From: Candidatus Magnetocorallium paracelense
GTDB lineage: Bacteria; Nitrospirota; Thermodesulfovibrionia; Thermodesulfovibrionales; Magnetobacteriaceae
DNA length: 64,000 nt
Reading direction: 5' to 3'
Assembly: GCA_029001845.1 (NCBI GenBank)
Contig: JAREWP010000093.1
Coordinates: 19,128 to 83,127, forward strand
Of this stretch, positions 58,001-64,000 are shown one piece after another (within the stretch, counting starts at the first letter, position 1; every line of letters starts with the position of its first letter). The notes beneath the pieces are model-generated. The model worked only from the letters and a program-made list of their open reading frames with translations, made no database searches and was not told the DNA's origin. A program made the translations under genes and the position numbers.

Positions 58001-61000
58001 AAAGGTCTTCAGGGAATCAAAGAAATATTGTACAGTGATAATGAAGCAATCTCTCTGATTCAACTTCCCGACCATTTAAATGATAATTTTGATGACTATG
58101 CGCTCCACCCCGCTTTGATGGATGGAGCAGTACAAACGACGGCGTCATTCACGATTGAGAATACAAATAGTCTGTTTGCGCCGTTTTCATTAGAAGAAAT
58201 TGAAATCATCAATCCTCTGTCCCGTGAATGCTACGCCTATGTAAAGCAGGTAAAAACAGGAAATATCCGGACCTTTGATATTCAAATCATTGATCTATCG
58301 GGAAATCTGCTTGTTTATATGCATGATCTCAACACAAGAGAGATTTCCGGCTTCGGCGCTGCTAAATCATCTACGGAAACCTCGAAGACACTCTATTTTA
58401 AAACTGTATGGGAAAAATCGGATATCAGGAGTCAGGAGCCAGAAGCCAGAAGTGAGAAGTCAGGTTTGGAACATACTCTAATATTTGACAGAGATGAAGA
58501 TTTATATAACGAATATGCTAATCAGCCCGGATATGAAAAAGTAATTCTAATAACACCCGGAAATAAGTATAAACACACAGAATTAAAGTATGAAATAAAT
58601 CCGAAAAACAGAGACGATTACACCACACTTATAACATCTCTTTATGAAAAAGAGATATCCCCGAACAGGATCGTCTACCTTTGGTCAAAAGTTGACAATT
58701 CTCAGGATTTGGATAAAAGCCTTTCTTTCGGAGTTCACTCCCTCCTCTATTTAACTCAGGCCTTAATGGCAGGGAAACCAAAAGATATGATCCGTCTTTT
58801 ATATCTTTATCACGAACCAGAGGCTGATCATCGAGGATTTGACATCTCTCTGAACAGGGCGATAAGCGGATTTGCAAAGACTGCCCATATGGAGAATCCA
58901 AAATTTTTCTATAAAACAGTAGAAATAGCTGAAAATCTTTCCAACCACCCTACCCTTCTGAAAAAAATAACAGACGAGTTTGAAGCTGAAGACGGCTCTA
59001 TGGAAGTTCGATATAAAAATGATCAAAGATTTATAAAGAATCTTGAGGAGTTTGACATAGAAAAAGAGACTACAAACCAGTTGTTGCTTAAGCAAAACGG
59101 GACTTACCTGATTACCGGAGGCTCCGGTGGACTGGGATTTATATTTTCCGACTATTTAGCAGATAAATTCAAAGCGAATTTAGTGTTGACAGGTCGTTCC
59201 GATTTGACTGCTGAAAAGGAAGCAAGGCTTGATCAAATAAGGAACTCAGGTGCAAAGGTTATATATATCAAATCGGATATAGCAAAAGAAGAGGATATTC
59301 AAAGGGTAATAAAAGATACAAAACTTCATTTCAGCAAAATAGACGGTGTGATCCATGCTGCAGGAGTTATAAAGGATTCTTTTATCCTGAAAAAAACAGA
59401 AGAGGAGATGAACGCGGTACTGTTTCCGAAAATAAATGGAACGATCTGCCTCGATGAAGCTTTAAAATATGAAAAATTGGACTTTTTTCTCCTATTTTCT
59501 TCAGGTGCGGGAGCAATGGGGAATATGGGGCAATGTGATTATGCTTACGCCAATGCCTTTATGGATAATTTTGCGAATTTTCGCCAATTCCTGGCGAATG
59601 AAGGCAAACGCTCCGGCAAAACCCTTTCCATAAACTGGCCCCTTTGGAAAGAGGGTGGGATGAAAGTGGATGAGGAAACGGAAAAGCTGCTTAGAACCAG
59701 CTTGGGAATCGATCTCCTTAGTACAAAATCCGGAAAATATGCATTTGAAAAGGGACTCTCTCTCGATGAGAACAATTTTATGGTCATACAAGGATATGCT
59801 TCAAAAATAAAGAGAGCGATTAATCGGAGAGTTCCGCAAACAACTCAAAGGGAGACTTCTTATATCTCCAGTACCGATAAGTCCGATCTCTTTTATAAAA
59901 TAGAAAAAGAGCTGTCTAAGATTACATCTGATATTTTGAAAATGAAAGAAAGCGACATCGACGTTGATAAAGATATGAGTAAATTCGGCTTTGACTCAAT
60001 TACATTGACTGAATTTGTAAATAAAGTAAATAGCTTGTATCGGTTAAATCTGACCCCGGCTCTTGTCTTTGAATATTCCAGCATAGGTTCTTTCACAACC
60101 TATTTGTATAAAGAAGAAAGAGAAAGAATAGAAGCATATTATAATGACAGTCTGAATCAAACCAGGTTACAGAGAAATCCGGAGGTTTCAAATAAGCGAT
60201 CACGATTTAAGGTTAGAGATGATCAAAGGCCATTACTGCCAAAGGCCCCGTTAAAACAGCATTATGATCTTTCGGAAGAGCAGTTGCGTTATTGGACAAG
60301 TCATCAAATGATTGACCTGAAAGAGCATGGTGAAAGCTTACTCCTTCCCTTTGCTCTCATGGTTGAAACACGACTTGACAGGGAAATCATCGAGAATGCT
60401 GTCTCAGTGATCATACACCGCCACGAAGCATTACGCACCATCTTTAAAGAAATTGAAGGCAGTGTTGCACAAATAATCCTTCCCTCCATCAAACCGCCTC
60501 TATTATTTAAAACCCTGGATGATCATGAAAGCGCTGAAGAGGAAATCAATAGACTTTCCGGAGCACCATTGGATATAGATAACAATTACTTATGGAAATT
60601 GGCCATTGTTTATCATAAAAACAGGACTTATATGCTCATTCATACACACCATATTATTTCTGATTTCTGGTCTGTCCAAATTTTCTTCAAAGAACTCTCT
60701 CATCTTTATCAGGCTTATATCAAAGGAACCCCCAATCCTTTGGAGTCCCTTTCCTATCGTTATATGGATTATGTGTATACAGAGCAACAGGAGAAGCAAT
60801 CAGCCGCCTATGAAGAAAAGAAAAACTATTGGCAGGCATTGGGAGAACACCCTATAGAACCACTCTCATTCCCATTAAAAACCCTTTATGAGCGTAAAAT
60901 TAAGAATAATGCAGCCGGTTTTAGTGTTGAACTAAGCCCTGAGACAAGAAATACTCTACAGAACTTTTGTAAAACCCATGGGCTTACGCCATTTACATTA

Positions 61001-64000
61001 TACCTCACCGGATTGACCACACTCCTCTACGTGTTAACAGAGCAGAAGCGTATTGTTGTGGGCGTACCAAGGCACAACAGAGAACAAATGGAGTGGCAGT
61101 CGATTTTTGGCTGCTTTGCCATTGTTTCTTATACTGTACAGACACTTGGTAATGAGACCACCATTGACGAACTATTGGAACAGGTGTCTACAAATATACG
61201 GGAAAGCCAAAAAAATCTGTTAGGACTTTCCCAAACTTCCAGGTGGTTACGAGGCAATAGTAATAACAGGCTGATCCCACCGGTTCAGGTAATGTTCAGC
61301 TATTTAAAAATAGATAGTGGCGCAAGCACTCTATTTGACAGTGAGGCAAGTTATATTACTACGGAACGTGTGTTTTTAGATTTTGATATGGCCTTTACAA
61401 TGATGGATGAACCGGACAGAAGTCTTGTGAATATCGAATATGGCTCCAATCTCTTTGACATAGAGACGATTGAAATGTTTGCCAGGCAGTTCGAAATGAT
61501 TCTTAAATGGATAGCGGGGTCACATGAATCAACCATAGATACTGTTTTTGATATATTAAAATTTAATCGAAAGAAACAACTATCTATTGCCGCCACATTT
61601 ACCTCGGAACCGCTCCAAAACAGTCTGGAATACTGGATGGGAACATTGGGGATTAACAGCAGAATATCTTTTGCCGATTTTAATCAGGTTTTTCAGGAGC
61701 TACTAAGTCCGGATACTCTTTTAAGAAGCAATCATCACGGTCTGAATATTATGTTATTGCGCTTCTCGGACTGGATTAAAAAGGAGCTTGACGCAGAACA
61801 TTATATTGCTAAAGACGCTGAAAACCATTTAACGGAAACCTTGTCTGAATTTATCAATATATTTGAAGCCGCCTTAGCAAAAGGTGATACTCCTTATGTG
61901 CTGCTCATATGTCCTGAACATAGAGATGTAATAGAAAAAACCGGAGAGGATTTGCTTGAGAGAACAAAACACAGGGTTGTCGAACATTTTCGTGACAACG
62001 GGAAAGTCATATGCCTGCTGTCTGAGGACATACAATATTACTACCCAATAACCGATATCCATAATCCCGCAGGAGATTCACTTGCAGCGATTCCCTATCG
62101 GGATTCCTGGTTTTCCGCCATGGGAACCATGATTGCCCGCTATTGTTTTGGCCTGTGGAATCTGCCTTACAAAGTGATTGTACTGGATGGTGATAATACG
62201 TTATGGGAAGGTGTGGTCGGTGAAGATGGTATCGACAGTGTTTCAATTGGTCATGAGAGACAAGCATTGCAACAAAAGCTCTTACACCTCCAAAAAAGAG
62301 GTGTGCTCTTATGCTTATGCAGTAAGAATATAGAATCAGATGTAACAGCCTTGTTCAATAAAAGGGAGGACTTCATTTTATCAAAAGAGCACTTCGCGGC
62401 ATGGAAAGTCAATCACGATGCCAAATCCCAAAGCATCAAGGCATTGGCCGGACAACTCAACTTAGGAATGGATAGCTTTATCTTTATTGATGACAATCCG
62501 GTAGAGATCGCCGAAGTGTCGTCCATGTGTCCTGAAGTATTGTGCCTCCGATTCCCACAGGATTCAGAGGAGATCAAAAAGTTTACCGATCATATCTGGT
62601 TTTTTGATGAACCAAAGTCAAAAGGTTCTTTCGATCAAAACAGGACACTCTTTTATCAGCAAAATGTCAAACGCGAAGAAGTCAGAGCCTCTGCTCCTTC
62701 CTATAGAGAATTTATAAAGAATCTAAACCTTAAAACCGATTTCTCTCCTGTCAAACCGGGAAATACTGCCAGAATCAGTGAATTAACCCTGAGGACAAAC
62801 CAATTTAACACAACCACCATCCGCAGAAGTGAGGCTGATGTTAAAACATTTATCTCAAAAGATGGTAACGCTGTCTATCTGATGGATGTAACAGATCGGT
62901 TTGGAGATTACGGCATTGTGGGCGCCTTATTTGTTTCCTTTACAAAAGAGGTTGCAGTGGTTGATTCGTTCATGGTCAGTTGCAGGGTATTGGGCCGTGG
63001 AGTTGAGCATGAGATGCTGTCACAGTTAGCGACCATTATGGAAGAGGCGTATGTACCTGTAATTGACATCCATTATAATCCTTCTCCAAAGAATCAACCT
63101 GTTCTGAAGTTTTTAGAGAGTCTTCATAGCAGGAAAATCATAAATGAAAACCGGACAATATACTGGTTTGAGACAAAGTCGCTAATAGATATCTCTTTTG
63201 ATGGCAAGGAGTCGGAATATGATGACAAAACTGATAAAAACAAAAAAGCCTCTCTCAATGATTTCAAAGAGGAAATTCAACAACACGGGGTCACAACGAA
63301 TATAAAAGAGGAATGTATTCAAAACTGGCTGGAAGCGGCTGATATTACCACCATTGAGAAGAACTTCCCAATACGTTGCAACCAACCTTCCGGTCCTGAC
63401 GATATTGTCCATGTCGAAGCTGAGACAGAAACAGAGCAGTCATTGTCAGAGCTCTGGAAAAGAGTATTAAAAACCGAACAAATTAGTGTGACTGCCGGCT
63501 TCTTTGCACTGGGCGGCAGTTCTATAGAAGCTGTTGAGATACTGAGCAGGTTAAAAGAAAATTTTGCCACGCCTGTGCCATTTCAGTTGTTTTTAGAAGA
63601 CAGCAGCATCCGCACCCTTGCAAGAGAAATCGATACCTACCGGATCAAAGGAAGCTTTACCAGAGATGACTATTTCAATAATGAAGAGGTAATGAGAGAT
63701 TCCAAATTGCCTCAGGACCTGGCTGAGCAAATTCAATCTCAGGCGGCAGAGCCTAAAAAGAGGAGTAATCGGGAAAAAGAGCATGTATTACTAACGGGCG
63801 GTACAGGTTTCTTAGGGATATATCTCTTAAAAAGTCTGCTGAACAATACATTCTTTCATATTCATTGTCTGGTGCGCGCTGAAGATGACAAAGAGGGATT
63901 AAATCGACTCAAAGATAATGCCAACACCTTTAACCTGTCATTGGAAGGGTTTGAGGAGCGGATTCATATAGTTACAGGTGACCTTTCACAGGAACGGTTC
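46079..64000 (+). CDS. trans-AT polyketide synthase megasynthase 2, with terminal C-FkbH-carrier-reductase; 3' end beyond window
   Basis: From ATG 46079 the frame is open for 5974 codons to the window edge. Residues 1-60 are a helical extension (MNSNTKADKAEQIFQDY...) suited to docking with megasynthase 1. Order: KS5 (65-492), DH5 (671-950), ACP5 (Ser1027); KS6 (1127-1570), DH6 (1750-2040), KR6 (2050-2440), ACP6 (Ser2508); KS7 (2594-3015), ACP7 (Ser3101); KS8 (3200-3640), DH8 (3820-4100), KR8 (4130-4560), ACP8 (Ser4640); condensation (4729-5165); FkbH (5175-5710); carrier (Ser5815); thioester reductase (5900 on, cut). No AT. It lies 11.8 kb from megasynthase 1, separated by the conflict island. 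Confidence 0.96.
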   Translation, partial: MNSNTKADKAEQIFQDYVSDIITGQEAREALEGLSISTEAAGTPLSDKPDKTEPHTNIVLPQKESDIAVIGISARFPGADNVRQFWRNICDGRDEITEVPKERWDIDPYYHPEPDTPNKSYSKWGGFLKDVDKFDPLYFGISPGEAEVMDPQQRLLLEEAYHTIEDAGYDPAYLSKKRCGVFIGSVMGDYIERNSFNDAANTSLAFTGLAPSILAGRISYFLDLKGPAISIDTACSSSLVAIIMACRSIMANECDTALAGGVSLMHSPILHIQTSQAGMLSKDGRCKAFSNNADGIALSEGVGIVLLKPLKKAIEDNDHIYGVIKGWGTNQDGHTNGITAPSAEAQTALELHVYKEFNINPENIRYVEAHGTGTKLGDPIEIKGLTDAFREYTKKKRYCAIGSVKSNIGHTTMAAGVAGLIKALLSLKYQVIPPTIHCNVENEHIDFKESPFYLNREIVKWEKIDNTPRLACVSSFGYSGTNAHVVIEEHLTDNSITDQKSVPVIILLSAEDKNRLHTIARTILNYITTYEPDLIEMAYTLQTGRKAMPHRIAFKAQDLDQVKEKISRYLDGEQNIPDFLEGEVKTDKDVLTTFTGDEDIKESIRKWILKGKISKPAELWVKGLNVDWNLFYGDVKPKKISLPTYPFARERYWIEETTSKMLSTQSGISRSHPLIHENTSTFEQQQFTSIFTGEEFYLKDHVVLNEKVLPGVVYLEMALAATLKAGNNIKANKLRDIVWAIPIKAKAAPQVVNISLYPETEGIAFEVTSEESGDNGDEKAVILHSQGMVIMGEPPAAPPIQEIQAIKDRCAGQRDPETFYRKTFRTIGFNLGASFQGISQYHYNPQEVLAKLEIPELQGSGFYLHPGILDNAFQASMALILDQVEEGAPYFPFVLKEVEIFKTPLQEGTFYIHGTYLNKDSTNEMAKFNISLLTPLGETLVSFKEMTFRQTSRGGFQTRPHEGPELSIQSPIETIPKPDHTPLNNASDQALKERLTPELTGLVSNLLKIELEKLDITKDMSTYGFDSIMVTKLINRMNKTFNLRLMPTLFFEHNTLASLIHHLITEHKPKLRERYGINGDNEEIPTQVRSMAPLSQASDEMNPLITGRKRFMTHSQIKEPFQKEAQREPIAIVGMAGTLPEAENLEQFWENLISGKDCITEIPKERWDWRDYYGDPVKEDGRTNVKWGGFMKDVDKFDPLFFNISPREAEFMDPQQRLFLQCVWHTIEQAGYNPGSLRGTQTGLFVGVETFDYNDLMTQNNIQTEAYTTTGIAPSMVVNRISFLLDFHGPSESVSTACSSSLVAIHRALRSISNGDCTQAIAGGVSAIVNPKLHIGFSKAGMLCEDGRCKTFSDKANGYVRGEGVGAIMLKPLSRAKRDGDTIYAVIRGSRTSHGGHVSSLTAPNPKAQAELLKATYEEADISPDTVAYIEAHGTGTSLGDPIEINGLKMAFKSLYEKYNLKVPEKPYCGVGSVKSNIGHLETAAGIAGILKVILSIRNNVIPPTLHCDTINPYIDIYNTPFYIAKQKTEWPDMKDSRGNPVPKRAGVSSFGFGGAYAHIVVEEYIETEKPSPKPISQNIVIPLSAKNRTQLKIYAQHLFNDLNQNKDKELANVAYTLQAGREAMNSRLAFIVKDMDELTERVAQYLNGEQEIPDFFRSEVKSGHDSVALLTADEDTQEMVQKWIAKGKVNKLAELWVRGLNLDWNLLYGEDKPGRISLPTYPFAKQRYWIPETNNKKITAIQSGINPIHPLIHENTSTLEQQQFTSTFNGAEFFLKDHQVLHEKVLPGAAYPEMALAAAQRAINNGKVLKLKDIFWASPIKVNTRPQSVKITLFPEGDNIVYEVTTESGSDKAVTVHSQGKVILGEALTKPPIQDIQGIRKRCVKQLSYETCYRTFRSLGLNYGPGFQGISELHYNDREVLAKIEIAEEFESPDFYLHPGILDSAFQAGIGLALDRLKETTAPYVPFALKEAEIFRPLKGRTYVYVTYSNNSSINEIAKYDMTLLNDRGETLVTIKELTSRQLRLSTENSKEEGLLFAAPQWRNQDIGNIGQEQDGDVHLFLIDWNEDVNRTLKEKLNPKSQISFTEMNGPKEIIKAFKDCFFHIKGLMEQKPEKVQTILVVTSANVPEYCYAPISGLLKTARLENPKIQGKIVQLPELTTEQIVPIIEQESQTTEDREVRYLKENLNRQVKGLVETNLSSSPLKESLKRGGVYWITGGLGGLGRILTREFGKRGDITLILSGRRESDETEPVDLQNIGAVVEYIPCDVSDPESVIKTIKTIEEKYGHINGIIHSAGVIKDNFILKKSEDEIHAVMAPKVYGTWNIDQALKESEKPDFILFFSSIAGVMGNMGQADYGGANAFLDGFSAYKNSMESNHGTRYISINWPLWKEGGMEIDESSKEWIYNLTGLSPLPTSLGVTAFTKILASWNLLERQSQYIVCYGNVKKICQYIGLEPSANKEMENFDNPDLQAEIEEELINLSTDLLKVKREYLDREAEFSEYGLDSILMIKMLDTLETKYGQPISPNIVLEHPTIKSLAAYLVKNKMRSQESEVRSQKVIIPPEIFPENSTITQKTTRHRKRFMPIKQESEHRKIAVISMACRLPESPDIETFWENLAAGRDLIREVDPWRWDPQVFFSTNKDEPDKTYTNHGGFLDDIAGFDAAWFGIRDEEALTLDPQQRIMLELSQELFDRGGFNLKSLSNTRTSIFIGAANNHYIRNGCHLIPQTAVQHTVVNNITNMIAARISDFYNLKGNSQTIDTACSSSLVAVHEACQSIINGEADMAVAGGIYLIIDPFGHINFSKAKVLSDDGKSYVFDERANGFVLGEGAGLVLLKEYEKALEDDDMIHGLILGSAVNNDGKTMGLTVPNQEAQKEVIQAALDKSRINPETITCLEAHGTGTLLGDPIEIKAATEVYRKYTQKTGYCALGSVKSNLGHTMTAAGITGLIKILLSMNHKQIPPTIHCDNPHPRFGFDESPFTPNTKLIPWTPLDGVRRGAISSFGFGGTNCHLILEEGPNEIVPKRRPLPLTQFNRRQYWLGYPLENEITPKPVRIQESPNSLIPYIEDFLKKQISHLINVSVDHISVHENFMDMGIDSHQLIGFVNRFEQELGIELYPTLFFEYQNIDSLARFFATEYKDIWERYFFNKIQDHITQKERIYKEPTQSSLSKKSEYGIPRSNIFNPALRQDTSSHGKRETIAIIGMAGLFGESPNLNTFWDHLYQQTDLIKEIPPDHFDYRPWFAPNQESDRMYCKWGSFIDDVDKFDAPFFNISPKEAELMDPQLRHLLQVLYHTAEDAGYITSIKGSKTGIYVGVCSHDYWDEMARMDKEVQAHDGTGNAATMLSNRPSFHFNLTGPSLSVDTACSSSLYSVHLACKAIQNGECEMAFAAGVNLLLSSRHYRYFCSIGALSPTGRCHTFDKRADGYVPGEAVASVLLKPLSKAITDGDHIYGIIKGSAVTHGGYTPSITAPSVDGEVNVLTEVWKDGNISPETLSYIEAHGTGTKLGDPVEVNALKKAFGKFTQKENFCALGSVKAHIGHGEGAAGIAGLVKVLLSMKHRTIPAMPDFKEINPYIEIEGSPFYINQGPVEWTSKTDAHGNPLPLRAGISSFGFGGAYAHMVVEAYNGRAGDESHRSTDRISEYESSIVVLSARNEDRLKRYAQNLVEFLSVSESACLADISYTLLTGREAMEERLAVLVETKEELVSKLRDYINGNTERRNGLYMGSSQKDKRESELLIEGRAGKEFLRILMEDKQLSKLAHLWVSGVEIDWALLYPDAKPNRISLPAYPFAKERYWMSKSSRPEYTSAYGTRSLHPLISENSSTLQEQKFTTWFTGTEFYLSDHIFLGRKVLPGVAYIEMVRAAGELAKAGTIRRMKNIVWLQPVVVEEKEREVDIRLHPDDDEIAYEVSMKGDTGERVICSQGKLHPEDDERTETEIIDIGAIKSRCDRKIRGEKFFELFKDKGFILGKGLQGIKEILYSDNEAISLIQLPDHLNDNFDDYALHPALMDGAVQTTASFTIENTNSLFAPFSLEEIEIINPLSRECYAYVKQVKTGNIRTFDIQIIDLSGNLLVYMHDLNTREISGFGAAKSSTETSKTLYFKTVWEKSDIRSQEPEARSEKSGLEHTLIFDRDEDLYNEYANQPGYEKVILITPGNKYKHTELKYEINPKNRDDYTTLITSLYEKEISPNRIVYLWSKVDNSQDLDKSLSFGVHSLLYLTQALMAGKPKDMIRLLYLYHEPEADHRGFDISLNRAISGFAKTAHMENPKFFYKTVEIAENLSNHPTLLKKITDEFEAEDGSMEVRYKNDQRFIKNLEEFDIEKETTNQLLLKQNGTYLITGGSGGLGFIFSDYLADKFKANLVLTGRSDLTAEKEARLDQIRNSGAKVIYIKSDIAKEEDIQRVIKDTKLHFSKIDGVIHAAGVIKDSFILKKTEEEMNAVLFPKINGTICLDEALKYEKLDFFLLFSSGAGAMGNMGQCDYAYANAFMDNFANFRQFLANEGKRSGKTLSINWPLWKEGGMKVDEETEKLLRTSLGIDLLSTKSGKYAFEKGLSLDENNFMVIQGYASKIKRAINRRVPQTTQRETSYISSTDKSDLFYKIEKELSKITSDILKMKESDIDVDKDMSKFGFDSITLTEFVNKVNSLYRLNLTPALVFEYSSIGSFTTYLYKEERERIEAYYNDSLNQTRLQRNPEVSNKRSRFKVRDDQRPLLPKAPLKQHYDLSEEQLRYWTSHQMIDLKEHGESLLLPFALMVETRLDREIIENAVSVIIHRHEALRTIFKEIEGSVAQIILPSIKPPLLFKTLDDHESAEEEINRLSGAPLDIDNNYLWKLAIVYHKNRTYMLIHTHHIISDFWSVQIFFKELSHLYQAYIKGTPNPLESLSYRYMDYVYTEQQEKQSAAYEEKKNYWQALGEHPIEPLSFPLKTLYERKIKNNAAGFSVELSPETRNTLQNFCKTHGLTPFTLYLTGLTTLLYVLTEQKRIVVGVPRHNREQMEWQSIFGCFAIVSYTVQTLGNETTIDELLEQVSTNIRESQKNLLGLSQTSRWLRGNSNNRLIPPVQVMFSYLKIDSGASTLFDSEASYITTERVFLDFDMAFTMMDEPDRSLVNIEYGSNLFDIETIEMFARQFEMILKWIAGSHESTIDTVFDILKFNRKKQLSIAATFTSEPLQNSLEYWMGTLGINSRISFADFNQVFQELLSPDTLLRSNHHGLNIMLLRFSDWIKKELDAEHYIAKDAENHLTETLSEFINIFEAALAKGDTPYVLLICPEHRDVIEKTGEDLLERTKHRVVEHFRDNGKVICLLSEDIQYYYPITDIHNPAGDSLAAIPYRDSWFSAMGTMIARYCFGLWNLPYKVIVLDGDNTLWEGVVGEDGIDSVSIGHERQALQQKLLHLQKRGVLLCLCSKNIESDVTALFNKREDFILSKEHFAAWKVNHDAKSQSIKALAGQLNLGMDSFIFIDDNPVEIAEVSSMCPEVLCLRFPQDSEEIKKFTDHIWFFDEPKSKGSFDQNRTLFYQQNVKREEVRASAPSYREFIKNLNLKTDFSPVKPGNTARISELTLRTNQFNTTTIRRSEADVKTFISKDGNAVYLMDVTDRFGDYGIVGALFVSFTKEVAVVDSFMVSCRVLGRGVEHEMLSQLATIMEEAYVPVIDIHYNPSPKNQPVLKFLESLHSRKIINENRTIYWFETKSLIDISFDGKESEYDDKTDKNKKASLNDFKEEIQQHGVTTNIKEECIQNWLEAADITTIEKNFPIRCNQPSGPDDIVHVEAETETEQSLSELWKRVLKTEQISVTAGFFALGGSSIEAVEILSRLKENFATPVPFQLFLEDSSIRTLAREIDTYRIKGSFTRDDYFNNEEVMRDSKLPQDLAEQIQSQAAEPKKRSNREKEHVLLTGGTGFLGIYLLKSLLNNTFFHIHCLVRAEDDKEGLNRLKDNANTFNLSLEGFEERIHIVTGDLSQERF
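46271..49303 (+). other. PKS module 5: KS - DH - ACP, ketoreductase missing
   Basis: KS5 has Cys235 and is close to KS3. The DH keeps His701 and Asp870, with Asn705 in place of Gly as in module 3. Where module 3 continues into about 450 residues of KR, this module has a few residues from a palindromic repeat and goes straight to the ACP (YGFDSIMVT). A DH without its own KR cannot act on a beta-keto chain, so either a KR acts in trans or the step is skipped. Confidence 0.8.
48937..48957. repeat. palindromic REP-like sequence inside the PKS coding region
   Basis: GGGCGGGTTT-C-AAACCCGCCC is a perfect 10-bp inverted repeat, within the common intergenic GTAGGGGCGGGTTT type. It is read in frame as SRGGFQTRP between DH5 and ACP5, at the place of the missing KR. 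Confidence 0.85.
49457..53724 (+). other. PKS module 6: KS - DH - KR - ACP
   Basis: KS6 (Cys1298 in STACSSS) is close to KS4. DH6 keeps His1779 and Asp1944, but the motif Gly is His1783, and the next conserved Leu (GVAYLE) is Pro (GAAYPE). The KR is complete (TGGLGGLG from 2218, Tyr2358 in QADYGGANAF, VIKDN loop). ACP6 has YGLDSILMI. An alkene is expected if the altered DH still works. Confidence 0.82.
53729..53758 (+). repeat. AGTCAGAAGTCAGG-type short tandem repeat in a PKS linker
   Basis: Two near-perfect 14-bp units (GTCAGGAGTCAGAA) follow each other and are read in frame as RSQESEVRSQK between ACP6 and KS7. A related stretch lies at 58423-58466. Confidence 0.75.
53858..55528 (+). other. 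PKS module 7: divergent KS - ACP
   Basis: KS7 has all catalytic residues (Cys2766 in DTACSSS, HGTGT, NLGH) but differs from the other KS domains: ISMACRLP start, LDPQQR in place of MDPQQR, and a very short post-KS linker that leads straight into the ACP (MGIDSHQLIGF). No processing domain. It would leave a beta-keto group or pass the chain on. Confidence 0.8.
55676..60118 (+). other. PKS module 8: KS - DH - KR - ACP
   Basis: KS8 has Cys3369 and an MDPQLR variant. The DH has the standard motif (His3849, Gly3853, Pro3858; Asp4015 in HPALMDGAVQ). The KR has TGGSGGLG (from 4346) and Tyr4488 in QCDYAYANAF. The ACP has FGFDSITLT. This is the last PKS extension module before the condensation domain. 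Confidence 0.83.
58423..58466 (+). repeat. second SQE-type short repeat in a PKS linker
   Basis: The stretch TCAGGAGTCAGGAGCCAGAA and its continuation GCCAGAAGTGAGAAGTCAGG are made of the same AGTCAGRAG units as 53729-53758. Read in frame as RSQEPEARSEKSG between DH8 and KR8. Confidence 0.7.
60263..64000 (+). other. terminal unit: condensation - FkbH - carrier - thioester reductase (reductase cut)
   Basis: The C domain starts YDLSEEQLRYW (4729) and has HHIISD (4857-4862), an intact HHxxxD. Next is an FkbH-type domain: an N-terminal half with SNHHGLNIMLLRFSDW, then the HAD core LDGDNTLWEGVVGEDG (Asp5370, Asp5372) and DNPVEIAEV, and a C-terminal half with DYGIVGALFV. FkbH proteins load glyceryl from 1,3-bisphosphoglycerate on a carrier. 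The carrier has LGGSSIEAVE (Ser5815). At 5902, HVLLTGGTGFLG opens an NAD(P)H thioester reductase that runs off the window. Reductive release to an aldehyde or alcohol is expected. Confidence 0.88.

Noticed and set aside
46079..64000. A frameshift or stop splitting megasynthase 2
   Set aside because: The frame of the first KS continues through all domains to the reductase start at the window edge, with motif spacing as expected.

Overview
The window reads as a chromosomal piece of a Gram-negative, moderately AT-rich environmental bacterium. An RND pump with its periplasmic adaptor implies an outer membrane. The DNA is littered with hairpin-type miniature repeats, transposase relics and toxin-antitoxin loci, and it carries two variable-region genes of a diversity-generating retroelement (DGR). 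That mix is typical of large, repeat-rich genomes of multicellular, consortial or symbiotic bacteria, but the species cannot be fixed from sequence alone.

Layout. 1-2.95 kb (mostly minus strand): partial Tat-exported PHP phosphoesterase, IS630 relic, heptad-repeat protein, tRNA-Val(CAC), VapC remnant, transposase remnant and a truncated DUF1640-like protein. 3.0-7.3 kb (minus): RND efflux transporter and adaptor. 7.75-10.0 kb (plus): tandem cyclic-nucleotide-binding/CPBP membrane protease paralogues. 10.3-12.7 kb: beta-branching cassette (donor ACP, HMG-CoA-synthase-like enzyme, ECH1 dehydratase). 12.8-14.5 kb: hairpin repeat, AbiE-like toxin-antitoxin pair and a relic. 14.5-17.7 kb: tight tailoring operon (DGD-like glycosyltransferase, Gfo/Idh/MocA dehydrogenase, FAD oxidoreductase). 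17.9-34.3 kb: trans-AT PKS megasynthase 1 (5458 aa, four modules). 34.3-46.0 kb: a conflict/defence island with PIN/Phd, HEPN and HigBA loci, several MITE-like elements, DUF4062-NACHT-FGE and TIR-FGE proteins with DGR-type variable ends, a broken HRDC accessory gene and two ATPase-nuclease fusions. 46.1 kb to the end: PKS megasynthase 2, open to the window edge, with four PKS modules and then condensation-FkbH-carrier-reductase.

How it works together. None of the eight PKS modules has a functional AT, so a trans-acting AT must lie outside the window. KS-ECH-ACP modules 2 and 4 have no ketoreductase and carry an in-line PksI-type decarboxylase. With the free-standing ACP, HCS and ECH1 they make two predicted beta-branch points. 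The KS decarboxylase that normally completes the cassette is not in the window. The assembly line ends in a C domain, an FkbH glyceryl-loading domain, a carrier and a thioester reductase. The inferred product is a beta-branched polyketide joined to a C3 glyceryl unit and released reductively. The neighbouring glycosyltransferase resembles digalactosyl-diacylglycerol synthases, so glycosylation of that unit is a testable idea.

The strongest unusual signals are: (1) two paralogous conflict proteins whose last variable segments differ at 19 positions, every one having A in one copy, which is the DGR signature, with no reverse transcriptase or template repeat in the window; (2) the C-FkbH-carrier-reductase terminus; (3) PKS module 5, where the KR present in related modules is replaced by a short in-frame palindromic repeat; (4) a miniature element whose insertion can be read against an empty paralogous site.
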